Below, piece by piece: positions 26,568 through 35,263 of a stretch of 64,000 nucleotides of DNA. Each line of letters begins with the position of its first letter. Position 1 is the first letter of the stretch. Below the pieces are notes generated by a model, which had not been told where the DNA came from, searched no databases, and saw only the letters and a list, made by a program, of their open reading frames with translations. This stretch comes from Paenibacillus ihbetae (GTDB lineage Bacteria; Bacillota; Bacilli; Paenibacillales; Paenibacillaceae). The position numbers were made by a program, and so were the translations under genes. The stretch lies in assembly GCF_002741055.1 (NCBI RefSeq), contig NZ_CP016809.1, positions 1,240,001-1,304,000 of the forward strand, written 5' to 3'.

Positions 26568-27473
26568 TTACCGCTCGCCTAGAACATACACCTCGGGTAC
26601 CATATCAATTCCGTTCTTCTTCGCAATGGTTTCCTTGATATGCTCAATCAAGGCGAGCACGTCCTCTGCTGTCGCTTGACCGGTGTTTTCGATGAAATTG
26701 GCATGCTGCAACGAAATTTCCGCCCCTCCGATCCGCAGCCCCTTAAGGCCCGCTTCTTCGATCAACCTCGCGGCATGGTCGCCGGGCGGGTTGCGGAACA
26801 CACTGCCTGCCGTTGCCGATTGGAGCGGCTGCGTGCGCCGGCGGCGGTCCTTATAGGAAGCCATCCGAGCAGAAATTTCTTTGCGGTCCCCATGCTGGAG
26901 CTCAAATACCGCTTCCGTCACAATCCCTTTTCGTTCGTGCAGAATGGAGTGCCGGTAATCGAACGCCATATCTTTGGCAGCATACGTAACCAATTCCCCT
27001 GTTTCCAGTACAATGTCAGCGGACTTAAATATGCGTGACACATCAGACCCGTGAGCGCCTGCATTCATGTAAACGGCCCCTCCGACCGATCCCGGAATGC
27101 CTCCGGCGAATTCAAGACCCGATAATCCTTGTTTCCCGGCCAGAACACTGAGCTTGACGAGCGACAGGCCGCCGCCTGCCGTCACCGTCTCACCCTCGAA
27201 CCGATAATCCTCGAAGCCCTGGCCCAGCTTGATCACCGCTCCCCGAATGCCTTTATCGGATACCAGCATGTTCGAGCCGCGTCCCAGTTGTGTCCAAGGA
27301 ATGCGATGGGCATGGAGAAGAGCGATCAGCTCGGCGAGCTGCTCTTTATTCTCGGGAACAACCAGACAATCGGCAGGTCCGCCTATTTTCCAAGTTGTGT
27401 ATTTGGCCAGCGGTTCATTCCATAAGACGGCTCCGACATTGGCTTCAGATAGTAGCGATTTCCACTGCTGCAT
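26568..27473 (-). CDS. murB: UDP-N-acetylenolpyruvoylglucosamine reductase
   Basis: FAD- and NADPH-dependent reduction of the MurA product to UDP-MurNAc. The 301-residue protein has the family segments NEPLAKYTTWKIGGPADCL, LGRGSNMLVSDKGIRG, the FAD-binding EFAGGIPGSVGGAVYMNAGA, and the SVFRNPPGDHAARLIEEAG segment with the catalytic Ser. This fits the type II, Gram-positive MurB. ATG at 27473 with GGGAGG upstream is chosen over an upstream in-frame codon. Between murG and murB there is a hairpin with a T-run that may act as an attenuator. Confidence 0.95.
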   Translation of the reverse strand: MQQWKSLLSEANVGAVLWNEPLAKYTTWKIGGPADCLVVPENKEQLAELIALLHAHRIPWTQLGRGSNMLVSDKGIRGAVIKLGQGFEDYRFEGETVTAGGGLSLVKLSVLAGKQGLSGLEFAGGIPGSVGGAVYMNAGAHGSDVSRIFKSADIVLETGELVTYAAKDMAFDYRHSILHERKGIVTEAVFELQHGDRKEISARMASYKDRRRRTQPLQSATAGSVFRNPPGDHAARLIEEAGLKGLRIGGAEISLQHANFIENTGQATAEDVLALIEHIKETIAKKNGIDMVPEVYVLGER

Positions 27474-27500
27474 TGTAAATAAACCTCCCTTGACTTTCAA

Positions 27501-27540
27501 AACAAAAGGCCATTCCCCCGAAACTGGCGGGAAGATGGCC
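27501..27540 (-). terminator. Terminator-like hairpin between murG and murB
   Basis: GGCCATCTTCCC on the reverse strand pairs with GGGGGAATGGCC over a GCCAGTTTC-type loop, followed by TTTTGTTTT. It sits 27 bases before the murB start, inside an otherwise continuous run of cell-wall genes, so partial termination or attenuation is likely rather than full stop. Confidence 0.65.
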
Positions 27541-27630
27541 GCTGTCTGTAATGCCGGCCTCATGGGTGTGTCACGATTATAGAGTATCTTATGTCAGGCT
27601 CCATAGGTGTGTGACAATCGCCCAGCCGTT

Positions 27631-28740
27631 TTAGCGTTTGCCGGTAAGCCGGCGGATTTCCTCCACAATGACGGCAGCGGAATCCGGCTTCCCGAGCTTT
27701 CGGGAAGCTTCGGACATCGCCTTCCGGACATCGGGGCTTGTCATAATTTCCTCAAGCCGCCCAAATAAGGTTTCCGCTGTGAGATCCTTCTCCAGGATCA
27801 TTCTCGATGCGCCTGCATCCTCCAATTGTCGGGCGTTTGCCTCCTGATGATTGTTGGTCACATTCGGTGACGGGATGAGGACCGAAGGAATGCCCAGCGA
27901 AGTGATTTCGGCCAGAAAAGAGGCTCCGGCACGGTTTACGATCAGGGAAGTCGCAGCAAGCACTTCCGGCATGTTATGAACATAAGGCATGATATGAAGA
28001 TGGTTCGGCATCGTGCCGAGACGGCTGCGTATCTCCTCGCGCGTGCGCTCAAAATAAGTATCGCCCGTTACGAACACAAAATGAATACCTGGCAGACGTC
28101 CGATATGAGAAGCCATGCCGATCATGGCATCATTGATCGCTTTGGCCCCCCGGCTTCCGCCAACGATCAGAACGACCTGGCTGTCCATCGGAATGCCAAG
28201 CGAAGCAAATCCACGCTCGCGATTGGCGGATTGGACCGTCGTCGCGCGTGGATTCCCTGTATACACCGCTCTTTTGGCTTTAGGGAAGGCCTTCTCGGAG
28301 CCCTCGAAGCTCACCGCTACCGTATCCGCGTAGCGGCTCAAAAATTGATTCGTCAGCCCGGGAATTGCATTCTGCTCATGGATCATCGTCGGAATCCCTA
28401 ATTTTGCGGCTGCGTAGACGACAGGTCCGCATACGTAGCCTCCGGTACCGATCACAACATCGGGCTTGAATTGGGACAGCAGCGCCTTGGATCGATTGAC
28501 GCCTTTGAAAAAGCGCATGATCGTTTTCACATTTTCAAACGACAGCTTGCGCCGAAAGCCCGTAATATCAATGCTTTCGAACGGGAGCTTCTCTTGCGGC
28601 ACCAGCTTGCTCTCAAGGCCCCGCTCCCCGCCGATATATAAAAACTCCGTCTTCGGATCTTCCAATTCACATTGTCTTGCAATGGCGACTGCGGGGTAGA
28701 TATGCCCCCCCGTCCCGCCGCCTGTTAATACGACACGCAT
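27631..28740 (-). CDS. murG: MurG, lipid II-forming N-acetylglucosaminyltransferase
   Basis: Adds GlcNAc to lipid I, giving lipid II on the inner face of the membrane. The 369-residue GT-B protein has the VLTGGGTGGHIYPAVAIA motif at its start, a second glycine loop ILIVGGSRGAKAINDAM, and the donor site SLIVNRAGASFLAEITSLGIPSVLI. ATG at 28740 has GAGGTGA, which overlaps the spoVE stop codon. It is coupled to spoVE upstream and separated from murB by about 155 bases containing a hairpin. Confidence 0.96.
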   Translation of the reverse strand: MRVVLTGGGTGGHIYPAVAIARQCELEDPKTEFLYIGGERGLESKLVPQEKLPFESIDITGFRRKLSFENVKTIMRFFKGVNRSKALLSQFKPDVVIGTGGYVCGPVVYAAAKLGIPTMIHEQNAIPGLTNQFLSRYADTVAVSFEGSEKAFPKAKRAVYTGNPRATTVQSANRERGFASLGIPMDSQVVLIVGGSRGAKAINDAMIGMASHIGRLPGIHFVFVTGDTYFERTREEIRSRLGTMPNHLHIMPYVHNMPEVLAATSLIVNRAGASFLAEITSLGIPSVLIPSPNVTNNHQEANARQLEDAGASRMILEKDLTAETLFGRLEEIMTSPDVRKAMSEASRKLGKPDSAAVIVEEIRRLTGKR

Positions 28741-28745
28741 ACTGT

Positions 28746-29843
28746 TCACCTCGCATAACGGGAAATATTTAATAGAATGCCGAGCGCGGTCAGCATCAGT
28801 GTCAACGAGCTTCCTCCGTAGCTGATCAGCGGCAGCGTAATGCCGGTTACCGGCATCATCCCGATGACAACGCCGATATTAATGACAACCTGAATCGCGA
28901 CCATTCCGACAATCCCTACGGAGAGCAGGCTGCCGAAGCCGTCAGGAACCGTCATGGCGACCCTCATGCCTCGCCATACCAAAGCCGCGAACAACAGCAG
29001 CACGATCAGCCCGCCGATGAAGCCAAGCTCTTCGGCCAATATGGAAAAGATAAAGTCGGTTTGCGGTTCAGGCACATAAGCATATTTCTGGCGGCTCATG
29101 CCAAGGCCAAGGCCGCCGAGGCCGCCGGGGCCGATCGCATACAGCGACTGAATGATCTGGTAGCCGGTCCCGAGCGGATCCGACCAAGGATCGAGAAAGC
29201 CCGTTATCCGCTTCAAACGATACGGTGCCGTAAGGATAAGTCCAGCAAAGCCCGCGACACCGCCCAGAGCAAGAAATCCCAGATGCTTCATTCGCGCTCC
29301 GGCCGTGAACACGATCATCATGGCTGCCCCGAGCATAACGGCGCCGGTGCCAAGATCCGGCTGCAGCATGATCAATCCGAAGGCGAGGCCGATCAAACCC
29401 AGCGGCGGGAGAAGTCCCTTGCTGAATGAAGTAATATCATAATCTTGTTTGCTGAGCCACCGAGATAGAAACAGAATCATTCCGAGTTTCATAAACTCGG
29501 AAGGCTGAATGCCGAACGAGCTGATGCCGAGCCAGCTTCTCGCGCCGCCCCGAACGACCCCGATCCCCGGGATCAGAACGATAACGAGCAGAAAGAAGCA
29601 GACGAGCAGCACCAGCTTGCTGTATTTCTTCCATACTTTATAGTCGATTTTGGAAGTGAAATACATGGCCGCAAGCCCGAGGCAAGCAAAGAACGCCTGC
29701 CGTTTCACAAAATAAAACTTATCGCCGTAATCATGGAAAGCGAGTACGGAGCCTGCGCTGTATACCATTACGATCCCGATGGCCAGCAGGGCCAAAATGC
29801 ATATAAGCAGCCACAGATCGGGCGCCTGGCGGTTCTTGTTCAT
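28746..29843 (-). CDS. spoVE: SpoVE/FtsW-type SEDS peptidoglycan polymerase
   Basis: Polytopic SEDS-family glycosyltransferase that polymerises lipid II for spore cortex or septum, usually paired with a class B PBP. The 365-residue protein has about ten hydrophobic segments and the conserved loops SWLGISSFGIQPSEFMKLG, ERITGF-like RLKRITGFLDPWSDPLGTGYQ, and ITLPLISYGGSS. Its position, murD-spoVE-murG, equals that of spoVE in Bacillus; a distant ftsW copy probably exists elsewhere. The pairing with SpoVD encoded upstream is an inference. ATG has SD GAGGTGG. Confidence 0.9.
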   Translation of the reverse strand: MNKNRQAPDLWLLICILALLAIGIVMVYSAGSVLAFHDYGDKFYFVKRQAFFACLGLAAMYFTSKIDYKVWKKYSKLVLLVCFFLLVIVLIPGIGVVRGGARSWLGISSFGIQPSEFMKLGMILFLSRWLSKQDYDITSFSKGLLPPLGLIGLAFGLIMLQPDLGTGAVMLGAAMMIVFTAGARMKHLGFLALGGVAGFAGLILTAPYRLKRITGFLDPWSDPLGTGYQIIQSLYAIGPGGLGGLGLGMSRQKYAYVPEPQTDFIFSILAEELGFIGGLIVLLLFAALVWRGMRVAMTVPDGFGSLLSVGIVGMVAIQVVINIGVVIGMMPVTGITLPLISYGGSSLTLMLTALGILLNISRYAR

Positions 29844-29892
29844 GGAAAGGCCACCTCGTACATCCTTAGTAGGGGCTTATCCACCCCCCTAC

Positions 29893-31326
29893 TTAAAGGT
29901 TATGCACCGCCTCTTTAAAAATGCGTCCTCTGGCTTCAAAGGAAGGGAACATGTCCCAGCTGGCGCATGCCGGCGACAGCAGAACGATATCGCCGGGCTC
30001 GGCCAGCCGGGCCGCCTCCTGGACAGCCATAGTCAATGTATCGGCGGCGTCCTTTCCATTATCGACGAGGATAATTTGCTTTAATCCGGCTTTTTCCGCC
30101 GCAGCCGCGATTTTCTCCTTCGTCTGGCCCAGGAGAACGACAGCCTTCACCCGCTCTCTTAGGGAAGGCACAAGCTCCTCGTAATCCGAGCCCCGGTCAA
30201 GACCGCCTGCAATGAGCACGACGGGCTCCTTGAACGAGGTCAGCGCCATGTTGGTGGCTTTGGAGTTCGTCGCCTTGGAGTTATTGTAATAGGCAATGCC
30301 GTCCCGCTCACCGACGAATTCAAGCCGGTGCTCCACCCCGCGGAAGCTTGACAATACCGGCGCCAGTTTATCCGGACTCACGCCTGCCGAGATCGCAATC
30401 GCTGATGCCGCGAGTGCGTTCCCGACATTGAATCTGCCGGGCAACCCGATGTTCTCCACACGGATGATCTCATGCGTAAAGCCCTTGCCGTCCGTATAGA
30501 CGACGGTTCTCTCCGGCTCCTCGCCGCCCGCCAGTTGACCCTCTGCTCCGTAAGGCGGCATCACGTGAACCCCTTCACGAAGGACTTCGTTCATCGAGAA
30601 CGGCAAAATGCGGGCCTTGATATACGGGACGAGGCTTCTGCACACGGGATCATCCCAATTGAGCACAGCGGTATCGTCCGCCGTCTGATTCGCGAACAGC
30701 TTGGCTTTGGATGCGATATAATCGTCCATCCCGCCATGATAGTCAAGATGCGTTTCGGCTATATTCAGCAGCGCGGCGATGCGCGGCCGGAAATCCTCGG
30801 TTCCTTTGAGCTGGAAGCTGCTGAGCTCCACGACCATCCAATGGTCCGGTCTCGCCTCCTGGGCAGCCTCCGACAGCGGCGTGCCGATATTGCCCGCAAC
30901 GATCGGGGACAGGCCCGCGTCCTCAAGCAGCTGTCCGACCCAGGTTGTCGTTGTTGTCTTGCCGTTGGAGCCGGTGATGCCGATCATCGGCGCAGCACAG
31001 ATATGGTAGGCGACCTCTACCTCGGTTACGACCGGAACGCCCAGCTCCATCGCCCTCTGAACGGGCGGCACCGAGTAAGGAATGCCGGGATTTTTGACGA
31101 GGAGCGTTACGCCGGGATGAATCAAGTCATCCGGATGCCCCCCGCATATAACAGAAATGCCCAAAGCTTCGAGCTCCGACGCTTCGGGACACTGCTCTCT
31201 TTCTTTTCGATCATTCACCGTGACCTCCGCCCCGGCTTTATGCAGTACTTTGGCTACTTGGACGCCGCTCTTGGCAAGTCCGAGAACAACGACGGTCTTT
31301 CCCCGGTATTCATCTGGATGCTTCAT
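29893..31326 (-). CDS. murD: UDP-N-acetylmuramoylalanine-D-glutamate ligase
   Basis: Adds D-Glu to UDP-MurNAc-L-Ala with ATP. The 477-residue Mur ligase has the N-terminal VVLGLAKSGVQVAKVLHKAG segment, the P-loop GITGSNGKTTTTTW near residue 116, the central domain with NIAETHLDYHGGMDDYIASK and the C-terminal PVVLIAGGLDRGSDYEELV segment. The length is slightly above the Bacillus enzyme. ATG lies four bases after the mraY stop, with AAGGGG inside the mraY end as SD, so the two are coupled. Confidence 0.96.
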   Translation of the reverse strand: MKHPDEYRGKTVVVLGLAKSGVQVAKVLHKAGAEVTVNDRKEREQCPEASELEALGISVICGGHPDDLIHPGVTLLVKNPGIPYSVPPVQRAMELGVPVVTEVEVAYHICAAPMIGITGSNGKTTTTTWVGQLLEDAGLSPIVAGNIGTPLSEAAQEARPDHWMVVELSSFQLKGTEDFRPRIAALLNIAETHLDYHGGMDDYIASKAKLFANQTADDTAVLNWDDPVCRSLVPYIKARILPFSMNEVLREGVHVMPPYGAEGQLAGGEEPERTVVYTDGKGFTHEIIRVENIGLPGRFNVGNALAASAIAISAGVSPDKLAPVLSSFRGVEHRLEFVGERDGIAYYNNSKATNSKATNMALTSFKEPVVLIAGGLDRGSDYEELVPSLRERVKAVVLLGQTKEKIAAAAEKAGLKQIILVDNGKDAADTLTMAVQEAARLAEPGDIVLLSPACASWDMFPSFEARGRIFKEAVHNL

Positions 31327-31329
31327 ATG

Positions 31330-32295
31330 CTACAACCCCTTGTTGATATAGAGCCCGAGTCCCGCCAAAACCAGTCCCACGGCCCAAAATGTGATAACGA
31401 CGCGCCACTCCGACCATCCGGACAGCTCAAAGTGATGGTGGATCGGGCTCATCTTGAAGATGCGTTTGCCTCTCGTTTTGAACGAGATGACCTGGAGCAC
31501 AACGGAGAGCATTTCGATAACGAATACGCCTCCGAGGATAAGGAACAGCAGCTCGCTTTTCGTCACGATAGCGATGGCGCCGATCGCGCCCCCGATCCCC
31601 AGCGAGCCTGTATCTCCCATGAACACCTTGGCCGGATGGGCGTTAAACACCAGAAACCCGAGCACCGCGCCGATCATCGCCGCCGCGCAGAAGGCCGCCG
31701 CGAACGAGGTCGACTGGATCGCCACAATGGCATAGCCTCCGAATGCTATCGCGCTGACGCCGGATAACAGTCCGTCCAGACCGTCCGTGAAATTGACGGC
31801 ATTGCTGATCGCCAGCATCATCAGCACGATGAACGGATAGTAGAACCATGGACCCCAGTCAAACGACCAGTTCATTCCCGGTACGCCGATCGCCGTGCTG
31901 TGCCCGTTGGAGATGAGCAGCCAGCACATGATCCCCGAGAACAGAAGCTGTCCGAACAGCTTCTGCCGTGGGGTCAGTCCCAATGAGCGGCGGAACACGA
32001 TTTTAATATAATCATCAAGAAATCCGATCAGGCCAAAGCCCAATGTTGCCACTAGAAGCACATAAAAGTCGGTATCGACCGGCGAAAACTTGATGAACGT
32101 CAGCGTGAACGCAAGCAGAATGACGACGCCGCCCATTGTCGGCGTGCCTGCTTTTTTGAGGTGGCTTTGAGGACCGTCGTTTCGCACTTGCTGTCCAAAC
32201 TTCAATCTGCGAAGCAGCGGAATCAGCAGCGGGGCCGAAATGACAGCCAGTATAAACGCTACACCGATGGTCAATAACAGCAGCTGAAAGTCCAT
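31330..32295 (-). CDS. mraY: MraY, phospho-N-acetylmuramoyl-pentapeptide transferase
   Basis: Integral membrane enzyme that forms lipid I from UDP-MurNAc-pentapeptide and undecaprenyl phosphate. The 321-residue protein has ten predicted helices. Active-site motifs are visible: TPTMGG near residue 50, the DDYIK segment in FLDDYIKIV, and NAVNFTDGLDGLLSG and MGDTGSLGIGG, with the catalytic Asp residues. The terminal SPIHHHFELSGWSE is conserved. ATG lies four bases after the murF stop, with GAGGGGGTGA as SD. Confidence 0.97.
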   Translation of the reverse strand: MDFQLLLLTIGVAFILAVISAPLLIPLLRRLKFGQQVRNDGPQSHLKKAGTPTMGGVVILLAFTLTFIKFSPVDTDFYVLLVATLGFGLIGFLDDYIKIVFRRSLGLTPRQKLFGQLLFSGIMCWLLISNGHSTAIGVPGMNWSFDWGPWFYYPFIVLMMLAISNAVNFTDGLDGLLSGVSAIAFGGYAIVAIQSTSFAAAFCAAAMIGAVLGFLVFNAHPAKVFMGDTGSLGIGGAIGAIAIVTKSELLFLILGGVFVIEMLSVVLQVISFKTRGKRIFKMSPIHHHFELSGWSEWRVVITFWAVGLVLAGLGLYINKGL

Positions 32296-32299
32296 AAGC

Positions 32300-33718
32300 T
32301 CACCCCCTCACTCCGTTGTTTCCGCCTGGCAGGGCTTTAAGCGCATCGACCACATGCTCCAGCTTCATTCCCCTCGAAGCCTTCACCAAAACGATGTCCT
32401 TCTCGGACACCCGCTTCAGCAGCTCCGCAATAAGCTGCTCCTTGTCCGTGAACGCGAGAACAGCTCCGTCCGGGTACTTCGCCTTTGCCGCCTCCGCCGT
32501 GTGCTGGGACAACGGGCCGTAGGTTAATACAAGCTCCACTTGGTCCGGAGACAGATAACGTCCGATTTCCTCGTGAAACTCCTGCTCGCGCTGCCCAAGT
32601 TCCAGCATGTCCCCAAGAACGGCAATCCGGCACCGGTAGCCCTTCATGTCGCCCAGCACATCGATCGCAGCCTTTGCTGCCGTCGGGCTGGAATTGTAAG
32701 CATCGTTCAGAACGGTAACCCCATGGTTCGTCTCAATCGCCTCGATCCGCATGCTCGTCAGCTTGAGACCGGCAAAGCCGCGGCGAATCTCCTCATCGCT
32801 GACGCCCAGATGCGTCGCTACCGCCATGGCAGCCAGGGCGTTGATGACATTATGGCGTCCGAGCAGCGGAAGGCTGAAGCCTTCGCCCTCATACCGGTTC
32901 GATGTGAACACAATGCCGCGTGCGTGAAACATCAGGCCTGTCGGATGAGCATCGTTGGTGTCCCGGCTGCCGAACGTAAAGGTGTTCATCGATGCCGGCT
33001 TGACCGTACCCGGCTCCTGCAGCACCTGATCGATCAGCGGCTCATCGCCATGGTATACCAGCAGCCCGCCGGGCTTCATGCCGCTCACGATTTCAAGCTT
33101 GGCCCGGGCAATCTCCTCCCGCGAGCCGAGCTGAAGCAAATGCGCTTCGCCGATATTCGTGACCACGGCGATATCCGGGTGCGCGATCGAAGAGAGGAGC
33201 TCGATCTCGTGCCGGCCGCTCATCCCCATCTCAAGCACCGCGATATCCGTATCTTCCTTCATGGCAAGCACCGTCAAAGGAAGGCCGATATGGTTGTTAT
33301 AGTTGCCCTGCGTCTTATGAACTTTGTAACGGGTTTCGAGGAGGGCGGTCACCATGTCCTTGACGGTGGTTTTGCCGTTGCTTCCGGTAATGCCGACCAC
33401 CTTGGCGTTGGTCTCCGCCAAATAAGCGCCCGCAAGCGCTTGGAGAGCCGACAGCGTGTCATCCACAAGGATGACCGGGCCGTCAGGAACCGGCTCATGA
33501 TCCCGCTGCCACAGCAGGCCGCCGGCGCCGGCTGCAAGCACAGCCTCTCCGAATTGATGTCCGTCGAATTTCTCGCCGACAATCGGAACAAACAGATTGC
33601 CCGGCTGTATTGTGCGGGAGTCGGTTCCGACTCCTTGAATCATCATATCGTTGTCTTGGTTTCGTAAGAGCGTACCGCCGCACATGTCGGCAATGCTCCG
33701 CAATGATTTATGGATCAC
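32300..33718 (-). CDS. murF: UDP-N-acetylmuramoyl-tripeptide-D-alanyl-D-alanine ligase
   Basis: Adds D-Ala-D-Ala to complete the UDP-MurNAc-pentapeptide. The 472-residue Mur ligase has the P-loop GITGSNGKTTVKDMV near residue 110, the VLEMGMSGRHEIELL segment, and the C-terminal YNSSPTAAKAAIDVLGD region. The start is GTG at 33718, overlapping the murE TAG stop as TAGTG. Domain order fits MurF rather than MurE. The C-terminus ends in a short Gly/Asn/Arg tail. Confidence 0.95.
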   Translation of the reverse strand: MIHKSLRSIADMCGGTLLRNQDNDMMIQGVGTDSRTIQPGNLFVPIVGEKFDGHQFGEAVLAAGAGGLLWQRDHEPVPDGPVILVDDTLSALQALAGAYLAETNAKVVGITGSNGKTTVKDMVTALLETRYKVHKTQGNYNNHIGLPLTVLAMKEDTDIAVLEMGMSGRHEIELLSSIAHPDIAVVTNIGEAHLLQLGSREEIARAKLEIVSGMKPGGLLVYHGDEPLIDQVLQEPGTVKPASMNTFTFGSRDTNDAHPTGLMFHARGIVFTSNRYEGEGFSLPLLGRHNVINALAAMAVATHLGVSDEEIRRGFAGLKLTSMRIEAIETNHGVTVLNDAYNSSPTAAKAAIDVLGDMKGYRCRIAVLGDMLELGQREQEFHEEIGRYLSPDQVELVLTYGPLSQHTAEAAKAKYPDGAVLAFTDKEQLIAELLKRVSEKDIVLVKASRGMKLEHVVDALKALPGGNNGVRG

Positions 33719-35202
33719 TATTGTCTGCCCCTTATCGCGTCTTTGGCTACGATGCGGTCGTCAAAATCAAGCACTTCGCCCGCAATCAGCTGGTAGGTCT
33801 CATGACCTTTCCCCGCAATCAATACTACATCGCCCGGGCTTGCCATTTCAATAGCCTTTTGAATGGCCTCGCGGCGGTCGACAATGAGCTTATAGCGGTC
33901 TTCGGACACGCGGTCCTCAACCAGTCCCGCCTCAATATCCTTAAGGATCGCTGCCGGGTCCTCGGTGCGCGGATTATCCGAGGTAACCAGCACGATATCG
34001 CTGTACTTGGCAGCGATCTTACCCATGATCGGGCGTTTCGTGCGGTCACGGTCGCCGCCGCAGCCGAACACGGTCAGCACGCGTCCCTCCGCAAATTCAT
34101 TGACCGTCCGCAGCACGTTTTCCAGCCCGTCGGGCGTATGCGCATAGTCAACGATCACCGCATACGGCTGACCCTCATCGACAACCTCAACGCGGCCGTC
34201 GACGCCCGGAACGGATTCCAGGCTGTGCTTGATGTCCTCAAGCGGAACGCCTTCGAGCAGCGCTGCCGCAATGGCAGCCATAGCGTTATAGACATTGAAT
34301 TTCCCTACCATCTTGATGGAAATATCCGTGCTGCCGCGGAAGGTATCCACATGGAACGATGTGCCCTGCGCCGTGATCGAGATGTTGCTGGCCCGCACAT
34401 CCGCCCGCTCGCCTAGGCCGTAGTAGATGACCTCCGCAGCCGTCTGCTTGGCGAAATATGCGGAAGCCTCGTCATCGGCATTCAGCACGGCGTATTTGCG
34501 GGACGGTTCGTCCTTGGGAAAAGCGTTGCCAAGGCGGGAGAAAAATAACCCTTTGGCCGCCCGGTATTCTTCCATCGTATGATGATAGTCAAGATGATCC
34601 TGCGTCAGGTTCGTAAAGATCGCGGTGCGGAAGTCCGTGCCCTTGACTCGCCCCTGCTCCAGCGCATGGGAGGAAACCTCCATCACGCAGCACTGCATGC
34701 CTGCTTCGGCCATCTCGTTCAAGTTCCGCTGAAGCTCCAGCGCTTCCGGCGTCGTGCGCGGCATCGGAAACGATTTGCCTGCATATCGCATCTGAATGGT
34801 TCCGATCAATCCGGTCTTTAAACCATGATCATTCATAATTTTCTCGATCAGATAGGTGGTCGTCGTCTTGCCGTTGGTCCCCGTTACACCGATCATCTTC
34901 ATCCGCGAGCTGGGCTGGTTGAAGAACGCATTGGCCAGCCCGGCCATCGCAAACCGGCTGTCCTTTACGAGGATCTGGGGAAGATCGATGTCAAGCTTCC
35001 GCTCGACAACCAGCGCGGCCGCGCCCCGCTCGGCAGCCTGGGCGGCAAAGTCATGGCCGTCCACGGTATGGCCTGGAAGGCAAATAAACAGATCGCCCGG
35101 CTTTACTTCCCGAGAATCAACTTGGATTCCGGTAATTTCAACGTCACCGGCACCGTCGATCACGGCGGCTGCCAGCACGGATGATAATTCATTCAATTTC
35201 AT
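33718..35202 (-). CDS. murE: UDP-N-acetylmuramoyl-tripeptide synthetase, probably meso-DAP-adding
   Basis: Adds the third residue to UDP-MurNAc-L-Ala-D-Glu. The 494-residue Mur ligase has the P-loop GVTGTNGKTTTTYLIEK near residue 110, FTNLTQDHLDYHHTMEEYRAAK, and CGGDRDRTKRPIMG. The segment DNPRTEDP near residue 405 is the DNPR motif of the meso-diaminopimelate-adding class, so meso-DAP is the expected substrate. The nearby dapL supplies that pathway. ATG has SD GAGAGGGA, and the gene ends overlapping murF. Confidence 0.96.
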   Translation of the reverse strand: MKLNELSSVLAAAVIDGAGDVEITGIQVDSREVKPGDLFICLPGHTVDGHDFAAQAAERGAAALVVERKLDIDLPQILVKDSRFAMAGLANAFFNQPSSRMKMIGVTGTNGKTTTTYLIEKIMNDHGLKTGLIGTIQMRYAGKSFPMPRTTPEALELQRNLNEMAEAGMQCCVMEVSSHALEQGRVKGTDFRTAIFTNLTQDHLDYHHTMEEYRAAKGLFFSRLGNAFPKDEPSRKYAVLNADDEASAYFAKQTAAEVIYYGLGERADVRASNISITAQGTSFHVDTFRGSTDISIKMVGKFNVYNAMAAIAAALLEGVPLEDIKHSLESVPGVDGRVEVVDEGQPYAVIVDYAHTPDGLENVLRTVNEFAEGRVLTVFGCGGDRDRTKRPIMGKIAAKYSDIVLVTSDNPRTEDPAAILKDIEAGLVEDRVSEDRYKLIVDRREAIQKAIEMASPGDVVLIAGKGHETYQLIAGEVLDFDDRIVAKDAIRGRQ

Positions 35203-35263
35203 GGATATCCCTCTCTCTATATATCCGTATCATCCGGCTTGGCGTCCATCCAGATGATACGGC

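Noticed and set aside
30472..31767. 431-codon plus-strand open frame across murD and mraY
   Set aside because: It crosses two secure genes on the opposite strand and shows no domain.
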